This document shows positions 1 through 8,930 of a stretch of 64,000 nucleotides of DNA, piece after piece. The stretch is from NCBI GenBank assembly GCA_049997955.1, contig JAEBDY010000005.1:124001-188000 (forward strand). The letters run 5' to 3'. This DNA comes from Umezawaea sp049997955 (GTDB lineage: Bacteria > Actinomycetota > Actinomycetes > Mycobacteriales > Pseudonocardiaceae). The position numbers and the translations under genes were made by a program. Position 1 is the first letter of the stretch. Each line of letters starts with the position of its first letter. The notes under the pieces are model-generated. The model saw only the letters and a program-made list of their open reading frames with translations, did not search any database and had not been told where the DNA came from.

Positions 1-3000
1 CTCCTGAACGCGTTCGGCCGGGCGCAGCGCGCCGGTCGGGATGACGCCCGCCGCGGTGCGGACGAGGTGGCCGTCGACGGTCCAGCCCGCCGCACGGGTC
101 GTGCGGGGCACGGAGGCGTCGACCGAGTCGCGGCCGCGGTGCAGCCACGCGGTGCGCGGTCCGACGCCCGCGACGGCGAGCTGGGCCAGTGCGGTGAGGA
201 AGCCGCGCACGCCCTGCTGCCCGTGGGACTCCAGGCCGACGGTCCGGTGTGGACGGTCGCCGAGGGTCGCGGACACCAGGCCGGACAGCACCGATCCGGG
301 TCCGGCCTCCACGAACACCCGCGCGCCGTGGGCGTACATCGCCTCGATCTGCTCGGCGAACCGCACGGGCGAGCCGATCTGGGCGGCCAGTTCCGCGCGG
401 ACGTCGTCGGCGCCGGATCCCGTCGGGTAGGCGGCGGCGGTCCGGTTGGACCACACCGGCAGCTCCGGCGCCCGCACGTCGGTGAGCGCCTTGGCGAACG
501 CGGCGCCCGCGGAAGCGACCAGCGGGCTGTGGAACGCGCAGGCCACCTTGATCCGCTTCGCGCTGAACCCGTTCGCGCGCAACGACTCCACGGCGGCCTC
601 GACCTCGGCGGTCGGCCCGGAGATCACGGTCTGCGTCGGCGAGTTGTGGTTGGCGGCCACGACCGACTCCGGCAGGAGCGCCTCGAAGTCCGCCGCGGCG
701 GCGGTCACGGCGGCCATCGCGCCCGGATCACCACCGAGGGAGGCGAGGATCGATTCAGCTCTCGCGGCGCTCAACGCGGGCAGGGATTCCGCGGGGATCG
801 CGCCCGCCGCGGCCAGCGCGACGAGTTCGCCGTAGCTGTGCCCCGCCACCATGTCCGGCTCGACGCCCGCCGCGGTCAGCAGGTCGTGCGCGGCCAGTCC
901 GACGATCCCCAGCGCGGGCTGGGCGACCCTGGTGTCGGTGAGCCGGGCCTGTTGCGCGGCCCGCTCCTCGGCGTCGAACGCGATCGGCGGGTGCAGCACG
1001 TCCGCCCACTTCGCGCCGACCTGGACGTGCCGCTGCAACTCGGGGAAGGCGACGAACAGCTCGGCGAACATGCCGGGCCGCTGGCTGCCCTGGCCGGGGA
1101 ACAGGAACGCGACCTCGCCGGACACCCCGCCCGCCTGGAAGATCCCGTCGGACGGCTCGTCCTCGCCCGAGATCGCCCGGCGCAGCCGCTCGGCGAGTTC
1201 GTCCACATCGGACGCGACGACCGCGAACCGGACCTCGCCACGGGCGAGGTCCGCGCGCTTGGCGGCGCTCAACGCGTAGTCGCGCAACCGCCACCCGCCC
1301 GCCTCGACGAGCTTCAGCAGCTGCTCGGCGGCCTGCACCGCGCCTTCACCGCGGAACGTGAACAGCTCGGCGGGCCACTCGTCCAGCCCGTGCGCGGGCG
1401 GCGGAGCGCCGTCGTACCCGCGCAGCACCACGTGGAAGTTCGTGCCGCCGAAGCCGAACGCGCTCACCCCGGCGACCCGGTCGGCGGGCTCGGCCGCCCA
1501 CGGCCGGGGCCCGGCGTGGAAGGTGAACGGGCTGGTGTCCGGGACCCACGCGGAGTTCGGCCTGCTCACGTGCAGGGTGGGCGGCTGGACGCCCGTGTAC
1601 AGGGCGAGGGACGTCTTGATCAGCCCGGCGAGCCCGGCGGCGCACTTGGTGTGGCCGATCTGGGACTTCACCGACCCGACCGCGCAACTGGCGGGCGTGG
1701 CACCGGCCTCGACGAACACGTCGGTGAGCGTGCCCAGTTCGGTGCGGTCGCCGACCACGGTCCCGGTGCCGTGCGCCTCGACCAGCCCGACCTCGGCGGG
1801 GGAGATGCCCGCGTTGCGGTAGGCGCGTTCCAGTGCGTTGCGCTGGCCTTCCGGCCGCGGCGCGGTGAGGCCGAGCGACCGGCCGTCGCTCGCGCTGCCG
1901 ACGCCCTTGATCACCGCGTACACGCGGTCGCCGTCGCGTTCGGCGTCGGCGAGGCGCTTGAGCACCACGCACGCCACGCCCTCGCCGAGCGCGATGCCGT
2001 CGGCCGAGCTGTCGAACGTGGCGCAGCGGCCGGTCGGCGACAGCGCGTGCACCGAGGAGAAGAGGAGGTAGTCGTTGATGCCGTTGTGCAGGTCCGCGCC
2101 GCCGCACAGCACGACGTCGCTGGTGCCGCTGGTGAGTTCCTTGCACGCCACGTCGACCGCGGTCAGCGACGACGCGCAGGCCGCGTCCACGGTGTAGTTC
2201 GCGCCGCCGAGGTCGAGCCGGTTGGCGATCCGGCCCGCGATGACGTTGGCGAGCACACCGGGGAAGGAGTCCTCGGTCAACGTCGGCAGCTGGTCGCGCA
2301 GACCCGCTGGCACGTCGCCGAAGTAGCTCGGCAGCACCGTGCGCAGGGTCATGGCGTTGGACAGGTCGCTGCCCGCCTCCGCGCCGAACACCACGGACGT
2401 GCGGGACCGGTCGAACGGCCGGTCGGCGTACCCGGCGTCGGCCAGCGCGCGCGAAGCCGCCTCCAGCGCCAGCAGCTGCACCGGTTCGATGCTCGCGAGC
2501 GAGGTCGGCGGGATGCCGTACTTCAGCGGGTCGAACGGGATCTCCGGCAGGAAACCGCCCCACCGCGACGGGGTGCGGTCGCCGTCGCCGTCGGGGGCGT
2601 AGTAGACGGCCGGGTCCCAGCGCACGGCGGGGACCTCGGTCACCGCGTCCGCGCCGGACAGGACGTTCGCCCAGAACGAGGGCAGGTCGGGGGCCTGCGG
2701 GAACATGCAGGCCATGCCGATGACAGCGATGTCCAGGGGTTCGGGCACGCGGATGTCGAGTCCCGGCGCCGCCAAGCCCAGTTCGGCGGCCCTGGTGGCG
2801 GCGAAGGCGGACGCGCCGCTGGTGACGCTCGCGTGCAGGGAGGCGATGGTGGTGACCTCGGACCGCAGGACGGCCACGTCACCGGCCATGAACATGCCCT
2901 CGTCGAACTGCCGGGCCTCGTCCACTTCGGACAGCACGTCGCCGACGCGCTCGATGCCCTTGCTGGCCAGCCGGAGCCTGCCGACGTTGAGCCGCTCCAG

Positions 3001-4689
3001 GTGCTCCCACGCTTCGCGGTCGGGCACCTCGCGGTCGCGCAGCTCCTGCTTCACGGTGGCGTACTCGTCGGTGAACGGGCTGCTCACGCACCGGGTCGCG
3101 TGACCGGGCGCGGTCTCCAGCAGCTCGGTGCGCTCGGCTTCCACGACCTGCCGCTGGAACAGGGGCCGCACCGCGCCCGCCAGCACGGCTTCCTCGGTGA
3201 ACAGGTAGGCGGTGCCCATCAGCACGCCGATCGAACCGCCACGAGCGGTCAGGGGGGTGGCGAGCGCGGCCACCATGGCGGCCGACCGCTCGTCGTGGAT
3301 CCCGCCCGCGAACAGCACGTGGACTTCGTCCGCGGGAAAATCGGCCAGTACCGCCAGCTGGGCCTCCCACAGCGGGAAGCTGTTGCGGGGTCCCACGTGC
3401 CCGCCGCACTCGGCGCCCTCGAACACGAACCGCCGCGCCCCGGCCGCGAGGAACTGCCGCAGCAGACCGGGTGAGGGCACGTGCAGGAACGTGGTGATGC
3501 CGACCTCGTCCAACGCCGCGGCCTGGGCGGGCCTGCCGCCCGCGATGATCGCGTGCGTCGGCCGGAGTTCCCGGATCACGTCGAGCTGGGCGGTCTTGAC
3601 GTCCTCGGCGGCGAACCCGAGGACCCCGACGCCCCAGGGGGAGTCGCCGAGCTGCTCACGGGTCCGCGTCAGCACCTCGCGGGTCTGCGCGCCGGTCGAC
3701 AGCGCCAGCGCGATGAAGGGCAGCCCGCCGCCCTCGGCCACGGCCGCGGCGAACGCGGGCTGGTCGCTGACCCTGGTCATCGGGCCCTGCGCGATCGGCA
3801 GGGCGGTGCCCAGCGACCGCGCGCCGGGGGAGTCCTGGCCGAGCGCGTCCACGCCGTCGGCGAGCGCTGTGACGACCGCGTCGCGCACGCCGCGGACGGC
3901 CGCGCCGACGGTGCCCCACCGGTCGCGGAAGACCGCGGCGAGGAAACCGTCCTGCCCGACGGGCAGGAACCGGGTGTCGAGCGGACCCGACAGCGCGTCG
4001 AGATCGGGGAGCGCGGGCGCGCCGGGGCCTTTGCGGAGCAGGACGCGGTGTCCGTGCACGACGGTCGTCTCGGAACCGTCCATCGTGGCGATCGCGCCGG
4101 TCACGTCGGCAGGCAGTTCCGACTCGGCCAGCAGGGCGAGCTGGACGTCCAGCACCACACCCGCGGCGCCGCCCGCGACCGCGGCGGCGGCCGTGTTCGG
4201 GCCGATGCCGCCCGCGGCCCACACCGGCACGTCCAGGTCGGCGAGCAGTTGTTGCAGCAGGACGAACGTGGCCAGGTCGCCGACGCGCCCACCGCTCTCG
4301 CAACCCCGTGCGATCACGCCGTGCGCGCCCGCCAGGACGGCCTCGTGGGCCTGGTCGCGGGAGGTCACCTCGACCAGCACCCGCAGGCCGGGCAGGTCGG
4401 CGGGACGCAGGGGGGCGTCGACCGCCAGCACCGCCGTGGTCACCCGCTCGGGCAGGTCGGAGGCGGTGAGGCCGCAGCCGGCGGCGATCCGCACGCCGAA
4501 CCCGCCACCCGCCCACCGCGCGGTGCGGGCCAGTGCCGACCGCGCCGCCCGATCGCCCGCTCCGAGGTCCAGCACACCGAGCGCTCCGGCCCGTGCCGCG
4601 GCCGCCGTCATTCTCGGGGAGGTCGTGGAGAACGGGTTCAGCGCGATCACCAGATCGTCCGTGCCGCTTCCGTGAATCAACCCGCGCAT
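1..4689 (-). CDS. Type I polyketide synthase with N-terminal nitronate-monooxygenase-like domains (partial)
   Basis: One uninterrupted reading frame starts at ATG 4689 (GGAG about 6 nt upstream) and leaves the left edge, so 1563 residues are visible and the C-terminus is missing. Domain order as read: a half TIM-barrel like the C-terminal part of nitronate monooxygenases (about 90-210, with a GGIGPNTAAAAVAGG phosphate-binding loop); a second, fuller NMO-like barrel (about 295-510, motifs AQGPMTRVSD and EGAECGGHVG); a ketosynthase (about 651-1090) with the DAACASS active cysteine near residue 837, EAHGTG and the K-x4-H region; and an acyltransferase from about 1195 (PGQGSQ, GHSYGE with the nucleophile Ser near 1284). 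NMO/PfaD-type flavin enzymes act as trans enoyl reductases in PUFA-like synthases. Here they are fused in cis, which suggests an iterative synthase making a reduced chain. ACP, KR and release domains, and the product, lie outside the window. Confidence 0.9.
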   Translation of the reverse strand, partial: MRGLIHGSGTDDLVIALNPFSTTSPRMTAAAARAGALGVLDLGAGDRAARSALARTARWAGGGFGVRIAAGCGLTASDLPERVTTAVLAVDAPLRPADLPGLRVLVEVTSRDQAHEAVLAGAHGVIARGCESGGRVGDLATFVLLQQLLADLDVPVWAAGGIGPNTAAAAVAGGAAGVVLDVQLALLAESELPADVTGAIATMDGSETTVVHGHRVLLRKGPGAPALPDLDALSGPLDTRFLPVGQDGFLAAVFRDRWGTVGAAVRGVRDAVVTALADGVDALGQDSPGARSLGTALPIAQGPMTRVSDQPAFAAAVAEGGGLPFIALALSTGAQTREVLTRTREQLGDSPWGVGVLGFAAEDVKTAQLDVIRELRPTHAIIAGGRPAQAAALDEVGITTFLHVPSPGLLRQFLAAGARRFVFEGAECGGHVGPRNSFPLWEAQLAVLADFPADEVHVLFAGGIHDERSAAMVAALATPLTARGGSIGVLMGTAYLFTEEAVLAGAVRPLFQRQVVEAERTELLETAPGHATRCVSSPFTDEYATVKQELRDREVPDREAWEHLERLNVGRLRLASKGIERVGDVLSEVDEARQFDEGMFMAGDVAVLRSEVTTIASLHASVTSGASAFAATRAAELGLAAPGLDIRVPEPLDIAVIGMACMFPQAPDLPSFWANVLSGADAVTEVPAVRWDPAVYYAPDGDGDRTPSRWGGFLPEIPFDPLKYGIPPTSLASIEPVQLLALEAASRALADAGYADRPFDRSRTSVVFGAEAGSDLSNAMTLRTVLPSYFGDVPAGLRDQLPTLTEDSFPGVLANVIAGRIANRLDLGGANYTVDAACASSLTAVDVACKELTSGTSDVVLCGGADLHNGINDYLLFSSVHALSPTGRCATFDSSADGIALGEGVACVVLKRLADAERDGDRVYAVIKGVGSASDGRSLGLTAPRPEGQRNALERAYRNAGISPAEVGLVEAHGTGTVVGDRTELGTLTDVFVEAGATPASCAVGSVKSQIGHTKCAAGLAGLIKTSLALYTGVQPPTLHVSRPNSAWVPDTSPFTFHAGPRPWAAEPADRVAGVSAFGFGGTNFHVVLRGYDGAPPPAHGLDEWPAELFTFRGEGAVQAAEQLLKLVEAGGWRLRDYALSAAKRADLARGEVRFAVVASDVDELAERLRRAISGEDEPSDGIFQAGGVSGEVAFLFPGQGSQRPGMFAELFVAFPELQRHVQVGAKWADVLHPPIAFDAEERAAQQARLTDTRVAQPALGIVGLAAHDLLTAAGVEPDMVAGHSYGELVALAAAGAIPAESLPALSAARAESILASLGGDPGAMAAVTAAAADFEALLPESVVAANHNSPTQTVISGPTAEVEAAVESLRANGFSAKRIKVACAFHSPLVASAGAAFAKALTDVRAPELPVWSNRTAAAYPTGSGADDVRAELAAQIGSPVRFAEQIEAMYAHGARVFVEAGPGSVLSGLVSATLGDRPHRTVGLESHGQQGVRGFLTALAQLAVAGVGPRTAWLHRGRDSVDASVPRTTRAAGWTVDGHLVRTAAGVIPTGALRPAERVQE

Positions 4690-4732
4690 TCGTACTCCAG
4701 TAACACTCGAAAGAGTGGCAGGGACTAGTCGG

Positions 4733-4761
4733 AGTTAAGCGGTCAGCTCCGTTCAGGTCAA
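4733..4761 (-). promoter_or_regulatory. Candidate promoter of the PKS gene
   Basis: On the minus strand TTGACC (4761-4756) is followed after 17 bp by TTAACT (4738-4733), placing a start site about 40 nt before the PKS ATG. The -35 is good and the -10 weak. The surrounding 4690-4830 stretch is the most AT-rich part of this neighbourhood and holds no gene. Confidence 0.3.
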
Positions 4762-4902
4762 TGCGTCGGCGGGCTGAAAAGTTGCAAGCTCGCTCACATG
4801 TTAAATCTATACTCGTAACACAATGTTTCCTCTGACCTGCGGTTTTGTCCGGTGGTCACGAGTCGGCCGCATGATCGTCACGTTCCTTTCCGGCGCACGC
4901 CG

Positions 4903-4936
4903 AATACCCCTTGGGCACAATGGCCCAAGGGGTATT
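4903..4936 (-). terminator. Hairpin terminator after SGNH hydrolase gene
   Basis: A perfect 14-bp inverted repeat (arms AATACCCCTTGGGC and its complement) with a 6-nt loop lies 15 bp past the stop of the SGNH gene on the minus strand. It has no U-tract, as is common in actinomycetes. It separates that gene from the PKS transcript start. Confidence 0.8.
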
Positions 4937-4951
4937 TCGTGGTCGGGCGGA

Positions 4952-5755
4952 TCAGCCGGTAATGGAGTTCAGCGGGGCGAAGTAGCCGAGCTGGTGACCC
5001 TTTTTGTTCGGGTGGAAGGACTCGTTCAACTTGAAGATTTCGAGCGCCGTCAGGTACCAGTCGGACGTGCAGATCTCATGACCGCTGAACGTCGTCCGCG
5101 CGTCCAGGAACGTGAAGCCCGCGGCGGACGCCTGGGCGGCGGTGACGTTGGCGAGCACGTCGGCGGAGGCGTTGATCGCGGCCTGCTTGGGTGCGCTCAG
5201 CTGGCCGAAGCACGTGCCGCCCGGCTTGTAGATGCGCGGGTAGCCGATGACGACGACGCGTGCCGACGGGGCGTTGGCCCGAATCGCGGCGTAGGTCTTC
5301 TGGAGGGCGGGGGAGACGGTCGTGCGGACGATCTCGCTGGCGGCCTGGGTGCGGCTGACGCAATCCGCGTCGGACCCGAACGTGCAGCCCACGAGCACGT
5401 CGACGAAGCCCGCGTCGTTGCCGCCGACCTGGATGGTGACGAGCGAGGTGTCCGGCGTGACCAGCGGGATCTGCGTGGTGAGCACGTCCGTGGTCTCCGC
5501 GCCCGAGCACGACGCTTCGACGAACGCCGTGGCGGGGTGCGCGGCGGCCCAGAGGCGCGGGTACGCGAACGGTCCACGGCGGCAGGGGTCGTTCGGGTTG
5601 TCGTACCCGTACGTGCCAACGCCGACGGCGTAGGAATCGCCGAGCGCCACGTACTTGGTGATGGCGGCGGGTGCGGCCGAGGCGGCCGAAACGGTTCCCA
5701 CCAGCAGGGACAGTGCGGCCAAGACAGGTACGGCGATGAGGCGGAACACTCGCAT
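4952..5755 (-). CDS. Secreted SGNH/GDSL lipase-esterase
   Basis: Predicted 267-residue secreted ester hydrolase. The chosen ATG 5755 has GGAG 8 nt upstream and is followed by a signal peptide (RVFRLIAVPVLAALSLLVGT...ASA, about 26 residues); an upstream in-frame ATG would add 14 polar residues and is disfavoured. Block I is YVALGDSYAVG (nucleophile Ser). Block III is VGGNDAGF with the oxyanion Asn. Block V is NESFHPNKKGHQLGY with the Asp/His pair expressed here as HPNKKGH. Six cysteines probably form disulfides, as in Streptomyces extracellular SGNH lipases. The substrate (lipid, acetylated polysaccharide) cannot be told. It is monocistronic between its own terminator and a divergent TetR gene. 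Confidence 0.9.
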   Translation of the reverse strand: MRVFRLIAVPVLAALSLLVGTVSAASAAPAAITKYVALGDSYAVGVGTYGYDNPNDPCRRGPFAYPRLWAAAHPATAFVEASCSGAETTDVLTTQIPLVTPDTSLVTIQVGGNDAGFVDVLVGCTFGSDADCVSRTQAASEIVRTTVSPALQKTYAAIRANAPSARVVVIGYPRIYKPGGTCFGQLSAPKQAAINASADVLANVTAAQASAAGFTFLDARTTFSGHEICTSDWYLTALEIFKLNESFHPNKKGHQLGYFAPLNSITG

Positions 5756-5973
5756 TGGTTCTCCGTAGATCACCGGGCAGGGGGGAACGGCGTCCAAGAG
5801 TTAGCGGTCGATCACGGTGAGCGAAAGGGTTGACTTCGAGAATTCACCGAAGTGCGTACGGTCGGGTCAGTCGTTTCCTCCTTACGCCGCCGGTCCGCTT
5901 GCGGAGGTCCGCACCACCTGCGGGCCTCCGCATTCGCCACTGTGGACTGTCCACGGTGGCCCGACCGGGCCAT

Positions 5974-5999
5974 TAACAATCAGTCTTGACTGTTTGTTA
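5974..5999. promoter_or_regulatory. TetR operator upstream of the acyl-CoA operon
   Basis: Two 12-nt arms, TAACAATCAGTC and GACTGTTTGTTA, match as inverted repeats at 11 of 12 positions around a TT centre. The right arm contains a TTGACT -35 (5986-5991). A weak -10 (CAGACT, 6009-6014) lies 17 bp further on, which would put +1 at about the ATG of the TetR gene (6021). The site is thus well placed for autorepression of the whole operon. Confidence 0.8.
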
Positions 6000-6020
6000 G
6001 TGAGCGGCCAGACTCGGGGA

Positions 6021-6617
6021 ATGGTGGTCGAGGCGAGGCAGCGGCAGGCCGACCGCAGTCGCGGGACCAGGCGGAAGCTGATGGAGGCCACGGTCGGGTG
6101 CCTGGTCGAGCGCGGCTGGTCCGGCACCACGACCACGCTCGTCGCGGAACGCGCGGGCGTCTCCCGCGGCGCGCAGCTGCACCACTTCCGCACCCGCGGC
6201 GAGCTGGTGGCCGCGGCCGTGGAGCACCTGGGCGCGGAGAGCGTGCAGCAGCTCAAGGAACGCGCGGACGGCGCGGGCCGCGCCCCGGTCGCGGTGGTGG
6301 GCCTGATCGCGGACTTCTACGCGAGCGACCTGTTCTCCGCGGCGCTGGAGCTGTGGGTCGCCGCGCGGACCGATCCGGAGCTGAGGACCATCGTGCTGCC
6401 GCTGCAGACGAAGATCGGCCGCGAGACCCACCGGTTGGCGGTGGAGCTGCTGGGCGCGGACGAGTCGCGCCCCGGCGTGCGCGAGGCCGTGCAGATAACC
6501 CTCGACCTGGTCCGCGGGCTGGCGCTGGCCAACCAGCTCGCGGACGACCGCAAACGACGTGCGGGCATCGTCCGGCACTGGGCGACGATGCTCGAAGCCG
6601 CCCTTGAGGAGAGCTGA
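6021..6617 (+). CDS. TetR-family repressor of the acyl-CoA catabolic operon
   Basis: 198-residue TetR protein. The N-terminal helix-turn-helix spans about residues 15-62 (TTTLVAERAGVSRGAQLHHF, the usual TetR recognition helix followed by an F/Y anchor), followed by an all-helical ligand domain. I chose ATG 6021 rather than upstream frames because an operator and promoter occupy 5974-6014. With that promoter the mRNA would be nearly leaderless. It is the first gene of an eight-gene operon, 2 nt from the next start. Inference: the inducer is an acyl-CoA of the pathway encoded downstream, as for other TetR regulators of branched-chain acyl-CoA operons. Confidence 0.9.
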   Translation: MVVEARQRQADRSRGTRRKLMEATVGCLVERGWSGTTTTLVAERAGVSRGAQLHHFRTRGELVAAAVEHLGAESVQQLKERADGAGRAPVAVVGLIADFYASDLFSAALELWVAARTDPELRTIVLPLQTKIGRETHRLAVELLGADESRPGVREAVQITLDLVRGLALANQLADDRKRRAGIVRHWATMLEAALEES

Positions 6618-6619
6618 CC

Positions 6620-7375
6620 GTGATCATCGACGTGCTCGACGACCTCCGGGTCGAAAGCGGGGAACTGGACGACCTCGTGGCGCCGCTGGACGACTGGTCG
6701 GTGCCGACACCGGCCGCGGGCTGGACGATCGCCCACCAGATCGCGCACCTCGCGTGGACCGACCAGGCGTCGCTCGTCGCCGTCCGGGACCCCGACGGCT
6801 TCACCGCCGGACTGGCCGGGTTCGACGAGCACACCGTGGACAAGGCCGCGGCGGAGGGCGCCGGGCGTCCGGGTTTGCTGGCGCACTGGCGAGCAGGACG
6901 TGAACAACTCGCCGAAGCCTTGTCCACCGTGCCCGCGGGGGAGAAGCTGGTGTGGTTCGGCCCGCTGATGAGCCCGGCGTCGATGGCGACCGCCCGGCTG
7001 ATGGAGACGTGGGCGCACGGGCAGGACGTCGCCGACGCGCTCGGCGTGGTCCGCGAACCGTCCGAGAGGCTGCGGCACGTGGCGCACATCGGTGCCCGCA
7101 CGATCGCGTTCTCCTTCCTGGTCAACAGCCTCGCCCCGCCCACCGAGCCGGTCAGGGTCGAGCTGGTCGCCCCGAGCGGCGAGCTGTGGACGTGGGGCCC
7201 CGAGGACGCGGAGAACCGCGTCACCGGGCAGGCGCTGGACTTCTGCCTGCTGGTGACGCAGCGCAGGCACCGCGACGACCTGGACGTGACGGCCGTCGGA
7301 CCGACGGCGCGGGAGTGGCTGCCCATCGCGCAGGCGTTCGCGGGCCCTCCCGGCAAGGGGCGGGAGAAGTCGTGA
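6620..7375 (+). CDS. TIGR03084-type DinB-fold metal-binding protein
   Basis: 251-residue protein of the mycothiol-dependent maleylpyruvate isomerase-like / DinB fold. It begins with the typical helical bundle (PTPAAGWTIAHQIAHLAWTD, with the metal-type histidine motif H-x3-H) and has a second histidine in METWAHGQDVADALG. The three metal-ligand histidines expected of this fold are present. GTG start 2 nt after the TetR stop. Members of this family recur next to AtuA-type and acyl-CoA carboxylase genes in actinobacteria, but their reaction is unproven; a thiol transfer or isomerase step is a guess. Confidence 0.8.
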   Translation: MIIDVLDDLRVESGELDDLVAPLDDWSVPTPAAGWTIAHQIAHLAWTDQASLVAVRDPDGFTAGLAGFDEHTVDKAAAEGAGRPGLLAHWRAGREQLAEALSTVPAGEKLVWFGPLMSPASMATARLMETWAHGQDVADALGVVREPSERLRHVAHIGARTIAFSFLVNSLAPPTEPVRVELVAPSGELWTWGPEDAENRVTGQALDFCLLVTQRRHRDDLDVTAVGPTAREWLPIAQAFAGPPGKGREKS

Positions 7376-8613
7376 TCCGGATCGGCAACGCCTCCGGCTT
7401 CTACGGCGACCGGTTCGGCGCCGTGCGCGAGATGCTCGAAGGCGGCGAGCTGGACGTGCTCACCGGCGACTACCTCGCCGAGCTGACCATGCTCATCCTC
7501 GGCCGCGACCGGATGAGGGACGCGAACCTCGGCTACGCCAGGACGTTCCTGCGGCAGATGGAGGACTGCCTCGGGCTCGCCGTCGAACGCGGGGTCACGA
7601 TCGTCGCGAACGCGGGCGGGCTGAACCCCCAGGGGCTGGCCGACGCGATCGAGGACCTCGGGCTGGGTGCGAGGATCGGCGTCGTCACCGGCGACGACCT
7701 GCGCGCGGACTTCCCGGAGTCGTTGACCGCCAACGCCTACCTCGGCGCGTGGGGCATCGCCGAGTGCGTGAAGGCGGGCGCGGACGTCGTGGTGACCGGC
7801 CGGGTCACCGACGCCTCGCTCGTGGTCGGCCCGGCGGCGGCCCGCTTCGGCTGGGCGCGCGACGACTGGGACGCGCTGGCCGGGGCGACGGTGGCGGGCC
7901 ACGTGCTGGAGTGCGGGACCCAGGCCACCGGCGGCAACTACTCCTTCTTCACGGAGGTCGACGTCGAGCGGCCGGGCTTCCCGATCGCCGAGGTGCACGC
8001 CGACGGCTCGTCGGTGATCACCAAGCACGAGGGCACCGGGGGAGCGGTCACGGTCGACACCGTCACCGCCCAACTCCTGTACGAGATCGGCGATCCCGCG
8101 TACCCCGGACCGGACGTGGTCAGCCACTTCGACTCGATCGCGCTGGAGCCGCACGCGCGGGGCGTGCGGATCTCCGGTGTGCGCGGCGGTCCACCGCCGG
8201 ACACGCTCAAGGTCTGCCTGAACAGCCTGGGCGGCTTCCGCAACGGCACCACGTTCGTCCTCAGCGGACTGGACATCGACGCCAAGGCCGCCCTGGTCCG
8301 GCGGCAGCTGGAGACCGCGCTCGGCGCGGACGGCCTGACGTGGACGCTGGCCCGCACGGACCGACCCGACGCGGACACCGAGGAGACGGCCAGCGCGCTG
8401 CTCCACGTGACCGTCAAGACGACGGACCCCAAGCGCGCCAAGGCGTTCTCCCGCACGGCGATCGAGCTGGCGCTCGGGTCGTACCCCGGCTTCCACGTCA
8501 CCGCGCCCCCGTCGGACGGCACGCCGTTCGGCGTCTACCGCGCGGCGTACGTGCCGCGCGACCGGGTCGAGCACCGGGCGATCCTGCCGGACGGGGAGGT
8601 GGTCGCGGTATGA
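7372..8613 (+). CDS. AtuA-family (DUF1446) acyl-CoA catabolism protein
   Basis: 413-residue protein of the acyclic terpene utilisation AtuA family (DUF1446). It opens with RIGNASGFYGDRFGA and carries the family hallmarks YLAELTMLIL, VANAGGLNPQGLA and VVTGRVTDASLVVGP. GTG 7372 overlaps the preceding TGA. In Pseudomonas, atuA sits with the geranyl-CoA carboxylase genes needed for citronellol/geraniol use; in many actinobacteria it accompanies a methylcrotonyl-CoA-carboxylase-like pair, as here. Its catalytic role is not established. Its coupling to the adjacent small AtuA-like gene suggests the two chains form one enzyme. Confidence 0.85.
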   Translation: MIRIGNASGFYGDRFGAVREMLEGGELDVLTGDYLAELTMLILGRDRMRDANLGYARTFLRQMEDCLGLAVERGVTIVANAGGLNPQGLADAIEDLGLGARIGVVTGDDLRADFPESLTANAYLGAWGIAECVKAGADVVVTGRVTDASLVVGPAAARFGWARDDWDALAGATVAGHVLECGTQATGGNYSFFTEVDVERPGFPIAEVHADGSSVITKHEGTGGAVTVDTVTAQLLYEIGDPAYPGPDVVSHFDSIALEPHARGVRISGVRGGPPPDTLKVCLNSLGGFRNGTTFVLSGLDIDAKAALVRRQLETALGADGLTWTLARTDRPDADTEETASALLHVTVKTTDPKRAKAFSRTAIELALGSYPGFHVTAPPSDGTPFGVYRAAYVPRDRVEHRAILPDGEVVAV

Positions 8614-8930
8614 GGCTGCCACTCGGCACGATCGCGGGCGCGCGGTCGGGCGACAAGGGCGGTGACGCGAACCTCGGCGTCTGGGTCCGCACCGACGAGG
8701 CCTACGCGTGGCTCTCGGAGGAACTGACCGCGGCGCGGCTGAAGGAACTCCTGCCCGAAGCGGGTGAGGTCGTCCGGTACGAGCTGCCGAACCTCAGGGC
8801 CCTCAACTTCGTGCTGCACGGCCTGCTCGGCGACGGCGTGGCGTCGTCCACCCGGTTCGACCCGCAGGCCAAGGGGCTCGGCGAATGGCTGCGCTCCCGG
8901 CACGTGGACATCCCGGAGGCCCTGCTGTGA
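8610..8930 (+). CDS. Small AtuA-like C-terminal domain protein
   Basis: 106-residue protein matching the ferredoxin-like domain that forms the C-terminal part of longer AtuA proteins (starts LPLGTIAGARSGDKGGDANLGVW). Its ATG overlaps the AtuA stop by 4 nt (ATGA), so the two are translationally coupled. In other organisms the domains are fused, so this looks like a split AtuA. Confidence 0.85.
   Translation: MRLPLGTIAGARSGDKGGDANLGVWVRTDEAYAWLSEELTAARLKELLPEAGEVVRYELPNLRALNFVLHGLLGDGVASSTRFDPQAKGLGEWLRSRHVDIPEALL

Noticed and set aside
67..4728. Very long plus-strand open frames opposite the PKS
   Set aside because: They are Arg/Gly/Val-rich shadows of the minus-strand PKS frame, which has full KS, AT and NMO motifs.
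6253..8622. 789-codon minus-strand frame across the TetR and AtuA genes
   Set aside because: Shadow of the plus-strand operon, which has continuous overlapping starts and family motifs.
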